DNA from: Adiantum capillus-veneris | Lineage: Eukaryota > Streptophyta > Polypodiopsida > Polypodiales > Pteridaceae | Length of the DNA stretch: 64,000 bases | Assembly: GCA_014529385.2 (NCBI GenBank) | Contig: CM043969.1 | Coordinates: forward strand, 66,598,676 to 66,662,675 | Reading direction: 5' to 3' | Shown here: piece by piece, positions 8,694-20,603 of the stretch | Position numbering within the stretch: the first letter of the stretch is position 1 | Layout: every line of letters starts with the position of its first letter | Program-made: the position numbers and the translations under genes | The notes under the pieces: generated by a model | Seen by the model: only the letters and a program-made list of their open reading frames with translations | What the model was told of the DNA's origin: nothing | Databases searched by the model: none

Positions 8694-10165
8694 TCCGAGG
8701 TCAAAGAAAACAAGGGCTTTCAAGTCGACTTTGCCATATGCTTGACATAATTCATTTGTACTTTCAAGGCCTATGCCATAGATAGCAAGGACTAGTCCAA
8801 TAGCGGATCTAGCTCTCTTGGCTGGAGGTGGCCCTGAGGATCATTCTGTCGTGGGAGCAGAAGGTTGCTCTAAAGACGTTGAGGCTCGCTCAGGACATGT
8901 AGTAAATGTATGCCATGTTTGAAAACACTTGAAGCATCGGGCTTCTTGTAAAAAGGTTTCTCGTTGACGTTGTTTCAGACGAGGCCCTTGAGGTTGGATT
9001 TCACGTTGACGTTGTTGCCGAAAGTTGTGGTTAGTGGCCGAAGGTTCTTCTATGGTAAACTCTAGCTTTCCTTTCACCAGTTTGTAGCCGATCGCCGCAT
9101 GGTCCATAAGCTCTTGCATGGTGGAGACTTGCTTGGAGAGAGAATATTCCTGCAATAGTGATGGTAGGCCAATGGTGTATCATTCGCATTGGGCCTCCAA
9201 GGGAACAAACCTAAAGGACACTAGAAGGTATAAACCTTTCGTTGTAGTTGTCCATGGTTTCTATGGCAAGCATTTTCAAGTTGCTCCACTCTGCCAAAAT
9301 CCGGACTTCAAAAAGAGAAGTCATATAACTGAGGGTGTAGACTGTCTTGAAAGCTTGCCAGGTCCTTGGAGCATGCGGTTGTGTCGTGATTGAACTCCAC
9401 CACTACATCGCATTATCTTTAAGAAATCTCACTGCTCAAGAAATCTTGGATTCTTTTGTATAGTTCCCCAGAGCATAGATGTTGTCGAATTGCTATAGGA
9501 ACTACAATGCCGGAAAAAGTGAAAAATCTAATTGTCGTGCCGCCATCCTTGAAATCTTTCGATTGGTTAGGCGCGTATCCCGGGTATGAATAATAAGGGT
9601 ATTCATATGGGCTCCAACCATTGTACCCTGGTGGCGATGGCGGTGGTGGTGGGGGAGGTGGGGGCAATGGTGGTGGAGAGGCGGTTGCACAAGATCAAGG
9701 TCAGATGGCTACACCATATTCCTGAAGACTCCCCCGATCGGAACAGATGGTTGGGAAGGTTGTCGGTTGGAAGCTCTCGTACTTTCTGGTGCCGGAGGAG
9801 GAGGTACCACCTGGGGCATCAGAGGGGGTAACATGTAATTCAAAAACTGTTAAAAACTTTGCAGCATCGGAAGATTCTACTAAGGATGCCACGAAAGAAT
9901 GTTGCGAAGCTCGTTGAGGAGAAACTGCAAGTATTCTGCCGAATCCATGAACGCCATGTCTTGGGTTCTTTATGGCTTATGCCTTGTAAGATAGAGCGGT
10001 GAAGACGGGAGCGCGCCCGATGCGCGATGAGGTAAGGATGGGAGTGACACGAAGATTCTTCAAATCAAGTTCCAGTAGGCTTTGGAATCGCCGCTTTGTT
10101 TTGTCTACTCTTTGGTAGGACCGGTATGCTTGGAGAAAAGCACACGCCTGAAGCTTTGATACCAC
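8694..10165 (-). pseudogene. gag: B3 element gag and start of protease, minus strand
   Basis: Read on the minus strand, a leader next to the LTR is followed by a proline-rich gag N-terminus (a run of prolines near 9,640-9,665) and the block KDFKDGGTTIRFFTFSG. A capsid-like region contains a WW pair and an LFEV...AEW stretch, degraded by frameshifts. An open segment at 8,841-9,155 carries a CCHC knuckle (CFKCFQTWHTFTTC). The sequence then enters the protease lead-in (AYGKVDLKALVFFD) and stops abruptly at 8,694, where the plus-strand B1 LTR begins. Blocks match D1/D2 gag. The rest of pol is missing. Confidence 0.8.
10151..10165 (-). other. Primer-binding site of B3
   Basis: On the minus strand GTGGTATCAAAGCTTC follows the LTR end (CCGTGACA). 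It is one substitution away from the TGGTATCAGAGC consensus. Confidence 0.75.
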
Positions 10166-10243
10166 TGTCACGGGATGGGCACCACGTGCCAATAGAAAAG
10201 AACAGATTGAATAGGCTTTTAGCACTTCAATAACAACTGAACT

Positions 10244-10277
<34 letters not shown>

Positions 10278-10855
10278 ACGCGACACGGAGTGGCGGAAGT
10301 CCACCCCAGAGAGTAATGGCCCCAAACCTTGGCACCCCTTTCGGTATTTCTTTATATTACTTGAACTCGGTACAATGCCAGTACTCACACTCTGCACCTT
10401 CACCAAGAAGAGTGCCAGAGAATGAGCCCTCTGCACTTATTTAAAGGCCCTTGGCCTTGAAAAGAAATTACATGAAAAGCTTCAAACTCAAAAGCATCTG
10501 GTCCCAAAAAGCATCTTGACCAAAAGCTGCGAGAGCAAACTGTGGAAATCCATACAATCTGCCACGTTAACAGCTAGCGAGAAACGCGGAATTCCATACA
10601 TACTGCCACGTCAGCATGTCAACGCACATTGCGGAAATCCGTACAAGCTGCTGCCACATCATCAGTTTTCCACGCTAGTTTCTTGGATGCTTTATTTTAA
10701 GGCCTTTAATCACTTCGGCCCCATAGGACGGGGTCCCCATAAGTTGGTGGGAACTCTTTTTCTTCTTCTGCTACTTCTAGGGTTTAGGCTCCTCCGCCAA
10801 GATCAGTAGGTTGGCTCCGTTCTTCAGTGGCTTGACACGTCAGCAGTTTGTAACA
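10166..10855 (-). repeat. B-family LTR (5' LTR of B3, minus strand)
   Basis: On the minus strand it starts TGTTACAAACTGCTGACG and ends CCGTGACA, 690 bp. It carries a CT/GA run of about 30 bp near 10,249-10,275 and the reversed AAAGAAATACC module at 10,318-10,356. It interrupts the RT sequence of element F at 10,856. Confidence 0.85.
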
Positions 10856-11810
10856 ATATCATCGATCCTAGATATTGAAAACCTGTAATGAAGGTGATCT
10901 TATTGAAAGCCTTGGAGTCTATGCACATCCTCCAAGATCACTCTTTCTTATACACAAGGAGTAGTAAACAAAAGAAGATGAACTCGACAAAATCAACCCT
11001 TTGCTAGAAGCTCATTCACTTCGCTCATAATCTCTTTCCGCTGTCCCAGACTACCTCTGTACGAGGATTCATTAGGAGGAAAACTCCCCCGGAACCTAAT
11101 CAATGGTGCAATCTTCCCGTCACTTAGGAGGAACCTCGCCGGGAAGGCTTTAGATGAACACTCACACGTACTCCTCTCTCTAGTGAAGATGGTGTAAGCA
11201 GAAATGTATGATGTTATTAATATAAAAATGGCAAACCTCAATACAATAGGAACAGACTCCCCTTTGAGCTTTACATGGACATCAAGATCCTTGCTCAATT
11301 CCTCAATAATTTGCAAACCTGAAAATACACTATGACGGTATTCTTGTGATGTCAGGGCATCCCCAAGAGAACATCACAACCCCTCAAGAGGCATGATATA
11401 GAAGTCCTATCCTACATACCCTTGAACATGTAAGCAAAACTTGCCCGTCAAAGGTGTCACTGCAACCTTACCTCTGCCCCCATCTCTTCGGGCTTCACTA
11501 CCAACCGTGATGCCATCTCTAGTGAGATAAAGTTGGCCTTGGCTCAGTTTCGAAGAAAATCAGTGCTTCTTGCTCTCGTACAAAGCAAAGCTCAGCACTC
11601 TCATCATCTTGTTGGTACCCCTAACATCATCTTTATCTACTTCTTACCCTTCCTTCTATTCTTTCTCTTGCGGCTTCCTCCTCAGATGACGACTCCTCGA
11701 ATGTCAATAGTCACGTGAGCAAAGCATGACCATCGTGTGCATGGGCCCTCTTCCCCTACATGCTAGCGGCCTTCTCCTTTAGGCAACACCTTTGTAACTC
11801 AAGAGGCAAT
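10856..11810 (-). pseudogene. Element F: old gypsy gag-protease-RT relic, minus strand
   Basis: On the minus strand, from high to low coordinates: a gag fragment next to 11,810, a protease region (FISLEMASRL near 11,520 and GKFCLHVQGYV near 11,430), a linker with SSYRGSLGQRKEIMSEVNEL (10,993-11,110), and the start of RT (MCIDSKAFNKIT near 10,900). RT is cut at 10,856 by the B3 LTR. Many stops and frameshifts make this the oldest-looking gypsy in the cluster. Gag continues at 13,796-13,890 beyond inserted element J. Confidence 0.75.
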
Positions 11811-12091
11811 TGTTAGGCTAGAGCCTATGGGGGATGACGTCTGAGAGGAGCCATGGTGAGCTTGGAGATGGGTGCAGGTGCAAAGAACAAGAAGAGAGCG
11901 AGAAAGCAGGAGTCGACAAAAAACACCACGCTATTCTATTTTGCTTGTATTAATCCAAAATAAGCCTTACATATATATAACAAAAGTTGCCATGCAAACT
12001 GGTAAAAGTAGCTGAAGCTTCTTCTACATGCTTCAAGGGGGTTTCCCATGTGCTGACACCAAAAAAACTATATGAGGGCTTGAACCCAACA
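11811..12091 (-). repeat. Element J 3' LTR (left)
   Basis: Plus-strand borders TGTTAGGCTAGAGC...GAACCCAACA. It contains a TATATATATAAC stretch near 11,970 that serves as the TATA region on the minus strand. It matches 13,516-13,795. Confidence 0.9.
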
Positions 12092-12105
12092 ATCCCCCCC
12101 TCAAG
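12092..12105 (-). other. Polypurine tract of element J
   Basis: On the minus strand CTTGAGGGGGGGAT directly precedes the LTR start TGTTGGGTTC. Confidence 0.75.
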
Positions 12106-12537
12106 CCTGAACTAGACAAACCACTCTCATGATATCTCGAATTTGTGGTGTACTCGCCAACCGTGAATTTTAAGTTCTCTCACAACCAAGGATTTCTGGT
12201 GTATCAATAACCTGGTGCTATAATAGTAAAACCCCTTGAACAGATAGGATGTCGATTAAAAAATTAGCTACCAATAAATGGAGTTTTTGGTTCACTACCA
12301 AACCTTGGGTTTAAGGTGTACCCAGTAACCTCATGAGAAGTGCAACAAAAATGGGTTGAGAAAAAAACTTAGTATTTTTGGGAGGTCTTACCACTTTGCA
12401 TGTGTGGCAGTGTCTAACCCATACAAATTTATATCATGGAATGACTAACATATGATGAGAGAAAACAAGGCTTTGATTGATTTTGTTGACAAAAGATAAA
12501 CTTAAAACAAAACTGTCACACTGAGCTCGCTGTCTTT

Positions 12538-13260
12538 CTACCGTTTTGATTTTGGGTGCCACTTTATTCTAATGTATAAATGGACAGGTGAATCAAATGA
12601 ACAAAATACAAAATGACCATCTCCAGCTGCATGTCTGGTCCAGTTGATGTTGGCCAATTTTGTCCACTCTAGAATAGCAGCTTGACATCCACTTATTATA
12701 GAGCCAAACAAGCCCAAAAATGTCATCAGCTCTACAAAATCAACTTTCTTGATCAGAAACTCCTCAGAAACGTTAGTAAGAGCATACAACGTGGCACCGA
12801 TGATAACCAGAGCATCACCCAAAACAGCATTACTGCCTCCTGCTCTATCATTGGCATCTACATCAGATAGGATGACGAGCACAAGTCCCAAAACACAAGC
12901 ACAGACCCCAATAAGCTGGCCGGCATTGTATTTGGTCTTTGTGTTCACCAAATCTGAAAGCATTTTCCTACTACCAAACTTAGTTTCATGCGTTCTACAA
13001 TGAAGAACGTCATCCAAGTCAAGACTGCAATACTCTGATCGAACGATTTTTGATAAGAGAGTCGATTTGATGTATATCACTCTCCAACATCATAAGTTTG
13101 CTGGAGAAATTGTCCATTAGCTGTTGCCGCCACTGCTCGCAGCCAAGCTGTTGATTGGTACAGGAGCCTTGGTTGGCGGAAGCCGACAGCAACAAAGAGG
13201 AGCGTAAGCAGGGCAAGCCCAAAGTATGCATTAGCCTACAGGAAGCCATATTGTGTATAT
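12538..13260 (-). pseudogene. Captured SLC35F-type (DUF914) transporter fragment
   Basis: The minus-strand frame 13,080-12,538 contains a continuous stretch matching the middle of SLC35F1/F2-like solute carriers, multi-pass membrane proteins of the drug/metabolite transporter superfamily. Family-typical blocks are GQLIGVCACVLGLVLVILSD, DRAGGSNAVLGDALVIIGAT, LYALTNVSEEFLIKK and VELMTFLGLFGSIISG, followed by ILEW and INW. Further upstream (13,030-13,235) another frame gives ANGQFLQQTYDVG and VLTWMTFF, earlier membrane helices of the same protein, with stops and frameshifts. These blocks lie within about 0.6 kb with no intron, which suggests capture from spliced RNA. N- and C-terminal helices are missing, so it is not a functional transporter. 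It lies wholly between the element J LTRs. Confidence 0.85.
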
Positions 13261-13515
13261 TGGGCAGATGACTACATGCGTCAGTGCCAGACAAATGGGC
13301 GTGAAGAGGCTGCAATCGTTCGGATGATTTCAATCTCCTCGATCTGCAGATCTCGACTCAGCTTGCCCAATTCTCCCTTGCTCGATTCAATTGCAGGTTT
13401 GAATTCTCGACTTCTCTGCAGAGATTACTTCCAAGCCAAGTTTCGATTTGGAGGACCTACACACGCCAAGTGGGAACAAGAAGCCGACCAGGGATCGGCA
13501 AAGCTCTGATACCAG
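13261..13515 (-). other. Element J leader with primer-binding site
   Basis: The PBS (TGGTATCAGAGCTTTGCC on the minus strand, 13,498-13,515) is followed by about 240 bp without a recognised coding frame, leading to an ATG near 13,248 just upstream of the captured sequence. Confidence 0.65.
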
Positions 13516-13795
13516 TGTTAGGCTAGAGCTTATGGGGGATGACGTCTGAGAGGAACATGGTGAGCTTGGAGATGGGTGCAGGTGCAAAGAACGAGAAAGA
13601 CAGCATGAGAGCAGGCGTCGACAAAAACACCACGCTATTCTATTTTGCTTGTATTGATTCAAAAGAAGCCTTACATATATATAACAAAAGTCGCCATGCA
13701 AACTGGTATAAGTAACTGAAGCTTCATCTACATGCTTCAAGGGAGTTTCCCACGGGCTGACACCAAAAAAACTATACGAGGGCTTGAACCCAACA
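13516..13795 (-). repeat. Element J 5' LTR (right)
   Basis: Same borders as the left LTR. The two differ by eye at roughly 20 positions plus small indels (a few per cent), an intermediate age. Confidence 0.9.
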
Positions 13796-13890
13796 GCAAC
13801 CAACAGCAGTAACTCTCCACTTGCTCCTCAAGAGGAACCGTTTTGAAAGACATCATCAAAAGAATGGTTATAGGACAAGTAAGTGTAGGT
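13796..13890 (-). pseudogene. Element F gag continuation
   Basis: On the minus strand this encodes TVPLEEQVESYCCWL, the counterpart of PLSEQIEKYCCRLP in D2 gag. It resumes after element J with LELQRCCLKEKA, showing that J landed inside this gag. Confidence 0.65.
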
Positions 13891-14409
<519 letters not shown>

Positions 14410-14411
14410 GT

Positions 14412-14692
14412 GGTATCAGCGCTCAGAAAGATTCTTCTTCTATGGAGAATCTGATCCTTTTTGCAGCACACGTTTTTGTGCAAAAATCTTCGTGTCGCAG
14501 GTTTTTGTGCAAGAACCTTCATGTCCCGACCCCGGACTTTCTTCTTCTATGGAGGATCCGATCCTTCTTGCAACACACACAAGCTTTTGTGCAAGAATCT
14601 TTGTGTCGCAGGTTTTTGTGCAAGAATCTTCCTGTCCCAACCCCGGACTAGATTCTTCTTCTACGAAGGATCCGATCCTTTGTGCAGCACGT
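14412..14692 (+). repeat. C-element leader with ~115-bp tandem repeats
   Basis: After the PBS, units of roughly 110-115 bp repeat. Each holds TTCTTCTTCTAYGRAGGATC, one or two copies of TTTTTGTGCAAGAATCTT, and end in CCCGACCCCGGACT. Two full units lie here and a third is split by the solo LTR at 14,693 and continues at 15,423-15,552. Confidence 0.8.
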
Positions 14693-15422
14693 TGTCACAA
14701 ACTATTGACGTGTCAAGTCACTGAAGAATGGAGCCAACCTGCAGATCCCGACCGAGGGGCCTAAACCCTAAGTGAAGAAGCAGAAGCAGTAGAAGAAGTT
14801 TTACCAACTTGCAAAGTCTGGCCGAGTGGCCTATTTTTAAAGAGGAGTTCCCACCAACTTATGGGACCCCGTCGGATGGGGCCGAAGTGACCTAAAGGGA
14901 TTAAATAAAGCAGGACCACACACACACTCACACTCTATTTACGTAGCAACTGATGACGTGGCAACCTTGTACGGATTTTCGCGTTTTTACGTTACCTGCT
15001 TACGTGGTAGAGCTGTACGGATTTTCAGATTTTACACTGGCTGCTCACGTGGCAGAGTTGTACAGATGTTCGCAAAACGCGCTGGCAGCTTTTTGGGTGC
15101 GCTTTGGACCGGATGCTTTTGAGTTTACTGCTTTTCATGTAACTGCTTTTGAGGCCAAGGGCCTTTAATTATGTCCAAAGGGCTCATTCTCTACCATGCT
15201 TCAATTCGAAGGTGCATAGAGTGGAGTACCGACATTGTATTGAGTTCAAGTAATATAAAGAAATACCGAAAGGGGCGCCAAGGTTTGGGGCCAATACTCT
15301 CTGGGGTAGAGCTTCGCCACTCCCCGTGTCGTTTCTCTCTTTTCAATTCAGTTGTTATTGAAGTGCTAAAAGTCTGTTCAATATGTTCTTTTCCGTTGGC
15401 ACGTGGTGCCCGTCTCGTGACA
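14693..15422 (+). repeat. Solo B-family LTR with target duplication
   Basis: A 730-bp LTR starting TGTCACAAACTATTGACG and ending CGTCTCGTGACA, with no internal sequence. It is flanked by CACGT (14,688-14,692) and CACGC (15,423-15,427), a 4-of-5 target duplication. It sits in a C-leader repeat unit that is continuous on both sides, so it is a true solo LTR left by LTR-LTR recombination. Confidence 0.9.
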
Positions 15423-15552
15423 CACGCAGGTTTTTGTGCAAGAATCTTTGTGTCCGAACCCCGGACTAGATTCTGCTTCTACAAAGGATCCGATCCTTTC
15501 TGCAGCACACGCAAGTTTTTGTGCAAGAATCTTCGTAGCCCGACCCCGGACT

Positions 15553-16560
15553 TATTAGCCACTCCCACCCATCGTCCATTGCGAATTGAGCGCCTTCCCG
15601 TCTTCATCGCTCTGTCTTAAGGGCACAAGCCATAAAGAACCCCAAATTCCACATGGATTCTCGTGGAGAATCTGACAGAGATAAGGCTAAGAAAAGTTGA
15701 AACCGGACGTGGAAACTCAAGAAAAAAATGAAGAAATGGGCAAATTTTCGACGGGAAAGTTTGCCAGAGCAGAGCAGAGTAAAAACATCAACTGCAGATT
15801 GACACGTGTGAAAAGATTGATGAAGTACTCCTAAGACTCGAGATTGTGAAACACCTAAAGAATTACCCCATTAATGAGATTCACTCGAGATAGCATGAGG
15901 CCATTGATTCTGTCAGCAGGAGGTGTATTTTTCCTGTTGCCTTCCTTAAATAAGTACTAGACATTTTTATTTATTTTTATTTTTACTTGTTTTCCCCGGA
16001 ACCTTTGAAAAGGTCCAAGTGGACATTGCATGGTCAGTGTGAAACAGCTGCAGCCGAATAGGTTTCTCACATTGGGAGTCTGGGTGGGTTAGTTTGGGAC
16101 TGGTCGGGCCATTTAGCACTAAATTCTGATGAGTATAGAAGCGCGTGTGCGCCAAATGAAGTCTAGGCCACTCGGAAAGTCACTTACAACTTTATAAGTC
16201 AGTGGGAACTAGGGAATTAACTCAAAGGGGCAAACTGGGCACTTGGCAGGAGGAGATCACTTCTGCAGGACACCTCGGCAAGAGGAGGCGCCCAAGAGAG
16301 AGAGAGGGCTGATTTTTTATGATAAGTGACCTATAGTGTGTGTGTGTGTGTGAGTAGTGGGTGCAGGTCTACAACTTTAATGGAAAGCTTGCCTTCTCCT
16401 CTGTCTCATGTAGCGCGATGACTTGCTCTCGTGCATCTCTCTCTCCCCTTTGGCACATACGGTAATGCCCCACTAGTTGGGCTACTCAGATGAATATGTA
16501 CAATTCTGGGGGTTTATGCGCGTTTGCCAAGGCAAGAGCCTTCTGAACAGGAACCGGATT
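15553..16560 (+). other. C/B-type leader, gag start stub, then unassigned sequence
   Basis: 15,553-15,650 matches the B2 leader (TTAGCCACTCCCACC, CATCGCTCTGTCTTA, GCATAAGCCATAAAG). A short frame from the ATG at 15,652 (MDSRGESDRDKAKKS) stops after 15 codons and looks like a gag start stub. From about 15,700 to 16,560 I see no coding domain, only short GA and GT runs. Confidence 0.45.
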
Positions 16561-17296
16561 AGCTAATTGCTAATCCCCCACAGGTACGCACAGTTCCATC
16601 GCGAAAGATTGCGAGTTTGGAGGGTTTTCTCGCGTGAAAACTCGTCCAATTCACAGGGGAACTGTCCCATTGTGTGCGGGAGCCCTTGGGACACACGTAG
16701 GCGTGTTCCGCTCCACTAAAAACGATTCAAAACAGGAAATTACAGCCTGATGTGTTTTTCTGCAGGTTTAGGGTTTCGCACCTAAACAGCAAGGGAACAC
16801 CGGGGGAGTCTCGTGAGAGCCTTGGAATGCCTGTACAGGCTTTTGGGCACCCGGCAGTAAAAAACAGAGAATTCCAGCCCGCTGAATTTCTGTGACAGCT
16901 CACCAGAAAGATTCCACATAGCGAGGGAATCCACCCTAGACAAGTACTTTTGACCTACAGGGGTTTTGGCGCCGTTATGCTGCCAAAATCAGGTCGAAAA
17001 CCTGCGTTTTCAGCCCTCGCCATGTTTGGACAGCTTTGTGAAAGCTTGTGCTAAGTGGTCAGATCGTCTACCTAAAATTAATAAAGAAATACCGAAAGGG
17101 GCGTCACTCTTTCGGGCCTATCTATGTTCTCTTTCCTTCTCAGTGCTCTGTGTAAAGTTAACAGGTAATTGAAATAGTACCGCCCTTTACGTTGTACAGG
17201 CCGGTTATATGGTTACATCGACGGGATAGTCACTTTTTCTTCAAAAAGTGCAGCGTGGATTGTTGTGGGTGAAAGCAAAACACAGAGCTTGTCGTT
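16561..17296 (+). repeat. D1 LTR/leader region
   Basis: 16,966-17,296 matches 20,608-21,007 upstream of D2: the TTTTGACCTACAGGGG block, the AATAAAGAAATACCG module at 17,081-17,118, the CTTCTCAGTGCTCT block, and a GTGAAAGCAA block just before the gag ATG. The GC-richer 16,561-16,965 is probably the upstream LTR part but has no second copy to confirm borders. No TGGTATCAGAGC-type PBS was found. Confidence 0.55.
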
Positions 17297-20200
17297 ATGG
17301 CAGAGAAGAGAGACCAATTACCTAAAGAGGGATCTTCTTCACAAGGCATAGAGAAAGTTCCTTCAACTCTTCAAGAAAAGGACAGGTTGTTTAGAGCTCA
17401 ACTGCATTGCTGCATGGACATGTTTCAGCAATTGGCTAACAACCCAAGGATGCAGGAGTTCTTACAGGTTCCGACACAGGGTTTTCAGCCTCCTACACAG
17501 GGCATGACTTAGCCGTTGCAGAAAAGGAGATTTCCAATCCGCAGAGAACTCATGATGCTCGAGGGAAAGCCCATGTGGTTAAGCAACTAGTGGTGTCCAA
17601 TGATCCAAAGAAACTTGCTTAAGCTGGACAGGAACCGTTTATGAATGGTCAAGGGAGTAATGAACAGATTATGCATCAGACCCTTCCATTACCTAATACT
17701 TATCCTGGTTATCTTGGAGGTGGTTCAGTGTTTCAAGCTATGGCTGGACCTTCCACAGGTTATATGCCAGGGAATGTGTTCGCGAAAATGCAAACAGGCA
17801 TGGGTAACCCTATGTACGTGAACATGGGTGTCCAACCAGGTTTTCAGGGTGCCTATGGCCAGTTTTGAGTGCCTGGAATACAATTTGGTATGGCTGGTTT
17901 TTCAGAGCCATACGTACAAAATGCAGATACGACAGGTAAAACAGTTGATGCGAGTGCTAGAATGAACAATCATGAAGTACCACTGTTACAGGCACCTGTT
18001 TATGATAATGTGGCTTCTTTGAGTCAGCCTAAGGATTACAAGGAAGGTGGGCAGGGAGTGAAGTTTAAAACTTTCAGAGGAACTGAGGATCAATTGAAGG
18101 CTTTGACCTTCATACAACAGTTCGATGCAGCTTATGCTGGAGGAAACTTCACTGAATCTTCAAAGATACGCAAGGCTACCACTTTTTGAAAGGGAAGGCG
18201 CTTCAATGGTGGACCGCATTGTTGAACCACGATCAAGCTCCAACAACGTGGGTCCAATTCAAACAGCTTTTTGTGCCTGCACGGTTGACAAACACTTTTG
18301 AAGTGGATGTGATGACAGAATGGCACGAGTTGAATGCTAAATAGTGTGCGAATCTCGAAGAGTACAATAAACAGTTTTGGGCCGCAATGTTGCCAGTCAC
18401 CTCTTACAGGTTTGTGCCATTGTCAGAACAGATTGAGAAGTCCTGTTGCGGATTGCCCATAAAATCAGGGACTACTGCATAAAGACTACTGTCATGAATA
18501 TGTTTCAATTGATTGAAAATGCAAGAGTGGCTAGCAATCTGTCGAAGGGAGATTCCGATGGATTTAATAGCCAAAGAAAGGGTCCCAGGGCAAACAATTT
18601 TCAGCCAAGGGCAATGTTGCAGCAAAGCCTTCTGAGCCTTCCACAAAGAAGCCCTCCACTGAAGAAGGTGATACGTCCAAGAAGCAGTCTAAATCTTCTT
18701 GGGACGCGGACAAGGGCAAAAAAGGCATTTTTCTGGCAAAACTTTTGAAGAAAGAAAAGCTCTTAGGGAGGCCAAGAAATGCTACATTTGTGAACAGGAA
18801 GGATATTTTGCAAATGAATGCCCACAAAAGAAATCACAGGATAAGGATGACAAGTCAGACCATAAAGGGAAGAAGCCAAAGCCAAGTGCAGGACTTGTTC
18901 CAGATTTGGTTGGAGACCAACCAAACTCAGATGCCACGGAGCTGTGCAGATCTTGGGGCAAAGTTAGAGACCAGACAGTACTGGTTTTCTTTTATCCAAA
19001 GCCCGTGCATATTTCATATCACCAGAATTGGCATCAAAGTTGGGTATTTGTGCAAAGGAGATGGGTATGACAGGGGACGCAGGTTTGGCATGCCCATGTC
19101 ATTCAGAGCCTGTTACTCCCATCTTGGGGAAGCTTCGTCTGCACATTCAGAGCTATGTGGATGCAGAATTTCATATTATGCCACTTGAGAATTGTGATGT
19201 GTTACTTGGTGTCCCATGGTGTTACAGGTTGCATGCTATGGTGGATACTTACAATAAAAAGATTACCCTTGTACATAGAGGAAAGACTCGTGTCCTTGAT
19301 GTAAAGCTTAAAGGCAAGTCGGTTCCAGTTGTTTCTGCTTCTACTTTTCATCTATAATAAAGAATCATCTTTCAGCATACTTGATCTTTGCAAAAGAAGT
19401 ACCTAAAGTTGTATCTAATTTGTCTACCTTATAAAGACGGGTCAACTTTTTTGAGTGGTTTCAGTGATTGTTTTTTGGACTCTTTGCCGGGGGAGTTACC
19501 TCCTGAGAGACCTGAGGATCATACCATAGATCTTGTGCCAGCTTCTAGTCCACCTAATAGACCACTATACAGGGTTAGTGCAGCCCAGCAGAAAGAGATT
19601 ATGGGTCAGGTCAACGAGCTTTTAGAGAAGGGGCTGATTCAGCCCAGTTCATCCCCTTTTTGTTCGCCAGTACTCTTAGTGCAAAAGAAGGATGGTTCAT
19701 GGCGCATGTGCGTTGACTATTGCGCCTTGAATAAGAATACCATCAAGAACAGGTTCCCCATACCGAGGATAGATGACATTCTTGATCGGCTTGAGGGAGC
19801 ATCATTGTTGACAAGGATATACCTAAAGAGTGGGTACCATCAGATACACATTAGGCCAGAAGATGTCCATAAGACCTGCGTTCACGACAACATTTGGTCT
19901 CTATGAGTTTCTTGTCGTGCCATTTGGTCTCACAAATGCTCTTGCAATGTTTAATAGAATGATGGAGAGAATTTTTAGACCACATAGAAACTTCGTGGGT
20001 ACCTTCTTTGATGACATGATTGTCTACTCGAAGTTTGAAGAGGAGCATAGGGATCACTTGACTGCAGTTTTCAATGAGTTACGTAACAACAGGCTACTCA
20101 TTAATGCGAAGAAGAGTGAATTCTTTTTGCGAGAGATTCACTTCCTTGGGCACATTGTTTCAAAGGATGGGGTACGCATGGATCCCACTAAAGTGGAAGC

Positions 20201-20603
20201 AATTAGGTCATGGCCAGACTTGAAGTCCATACATGACATTCGAAGCTTTCTAGGCTTATGTTCCTACTACAGGAGGTTCATCCGAAATTTTACCGAGATT
20301 GCTTCTCCACTCCATGCACTGCAAGGAAAAGGAGCCACTTTCAAGTGGACAGCCAAGGAAATTTTAGCGTTGAAACACTTGAAAGAAAAGCTGACTTCAG
20401 ATCCGGTAATCATTTTGCCAGATCTTTCGAAACCTTTTGTGGTTCAGTGTGATGCGTGTGGCCATAGTCTTGGTGCAGTTCTAATGCAGAATGGCCGAGT
20501 AGTCGCATATGAGAGCAGAATTCTTTTGAAGACTGAAAGGAACTTGCAAGTCTATGAGAAAGAATTGCTGGCAGTAATTCATGCTCTCACTAGTTGGAAA
20601 CAC
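17297..20603 (+). pseudogene. D1: gypsy gag-pol pseudogene truncated in RNase H
   Basis: The gag ATG is at 17,297. A TAG at 17,510-17,512 stands where D2 has GAG, and a TGA at 17,866-17,868 where D2 has CGA. The capsid region follows (PKDYKEGGQGVKFKTFRGTE near 18,035). The zinc knuckle near 18,785 has its His replaced by Tyr. A protease region (near 18,980-19,350), RT linker ([16 protein letters not shown] near 19,545), RT with FFDD near 20,008, and RNase H (CDACGHSLGAVLMQ near 20,448; YEKELLAVIHAL) follow. A 1-nt insertion near 19,877 breaks RT. The sequence ends at SWKH near 20,600 and passes straight into D2 leader sequence. The whole integrase is absent. Confidence 0.85.

Larger units (their letters stand above)
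11811..13795 (-). mobile_element. Element J: small LTR retrotransposon carrying a host gene fragment
   Basis: Two direct 280-281-bp LTRs (11,811-12,091 and 13,516-13,795) flank 1,424 bp. Read on the minus strand, the PBS TGGTATCAGAGC lies just inside the right LTR and a purine tract (GAGGGGGGGA) just inside the left LTR. The flanks are GCAAT and GCAAC, a 4-of-5 target duplication. No gag or pol is detectable. The cargo is an intronless portion of an SLC35F-like transporter gene. It is inserted in the gag of element F, whose frame joins across it. It must have been mobilised in trans. Confidence 0.88.
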
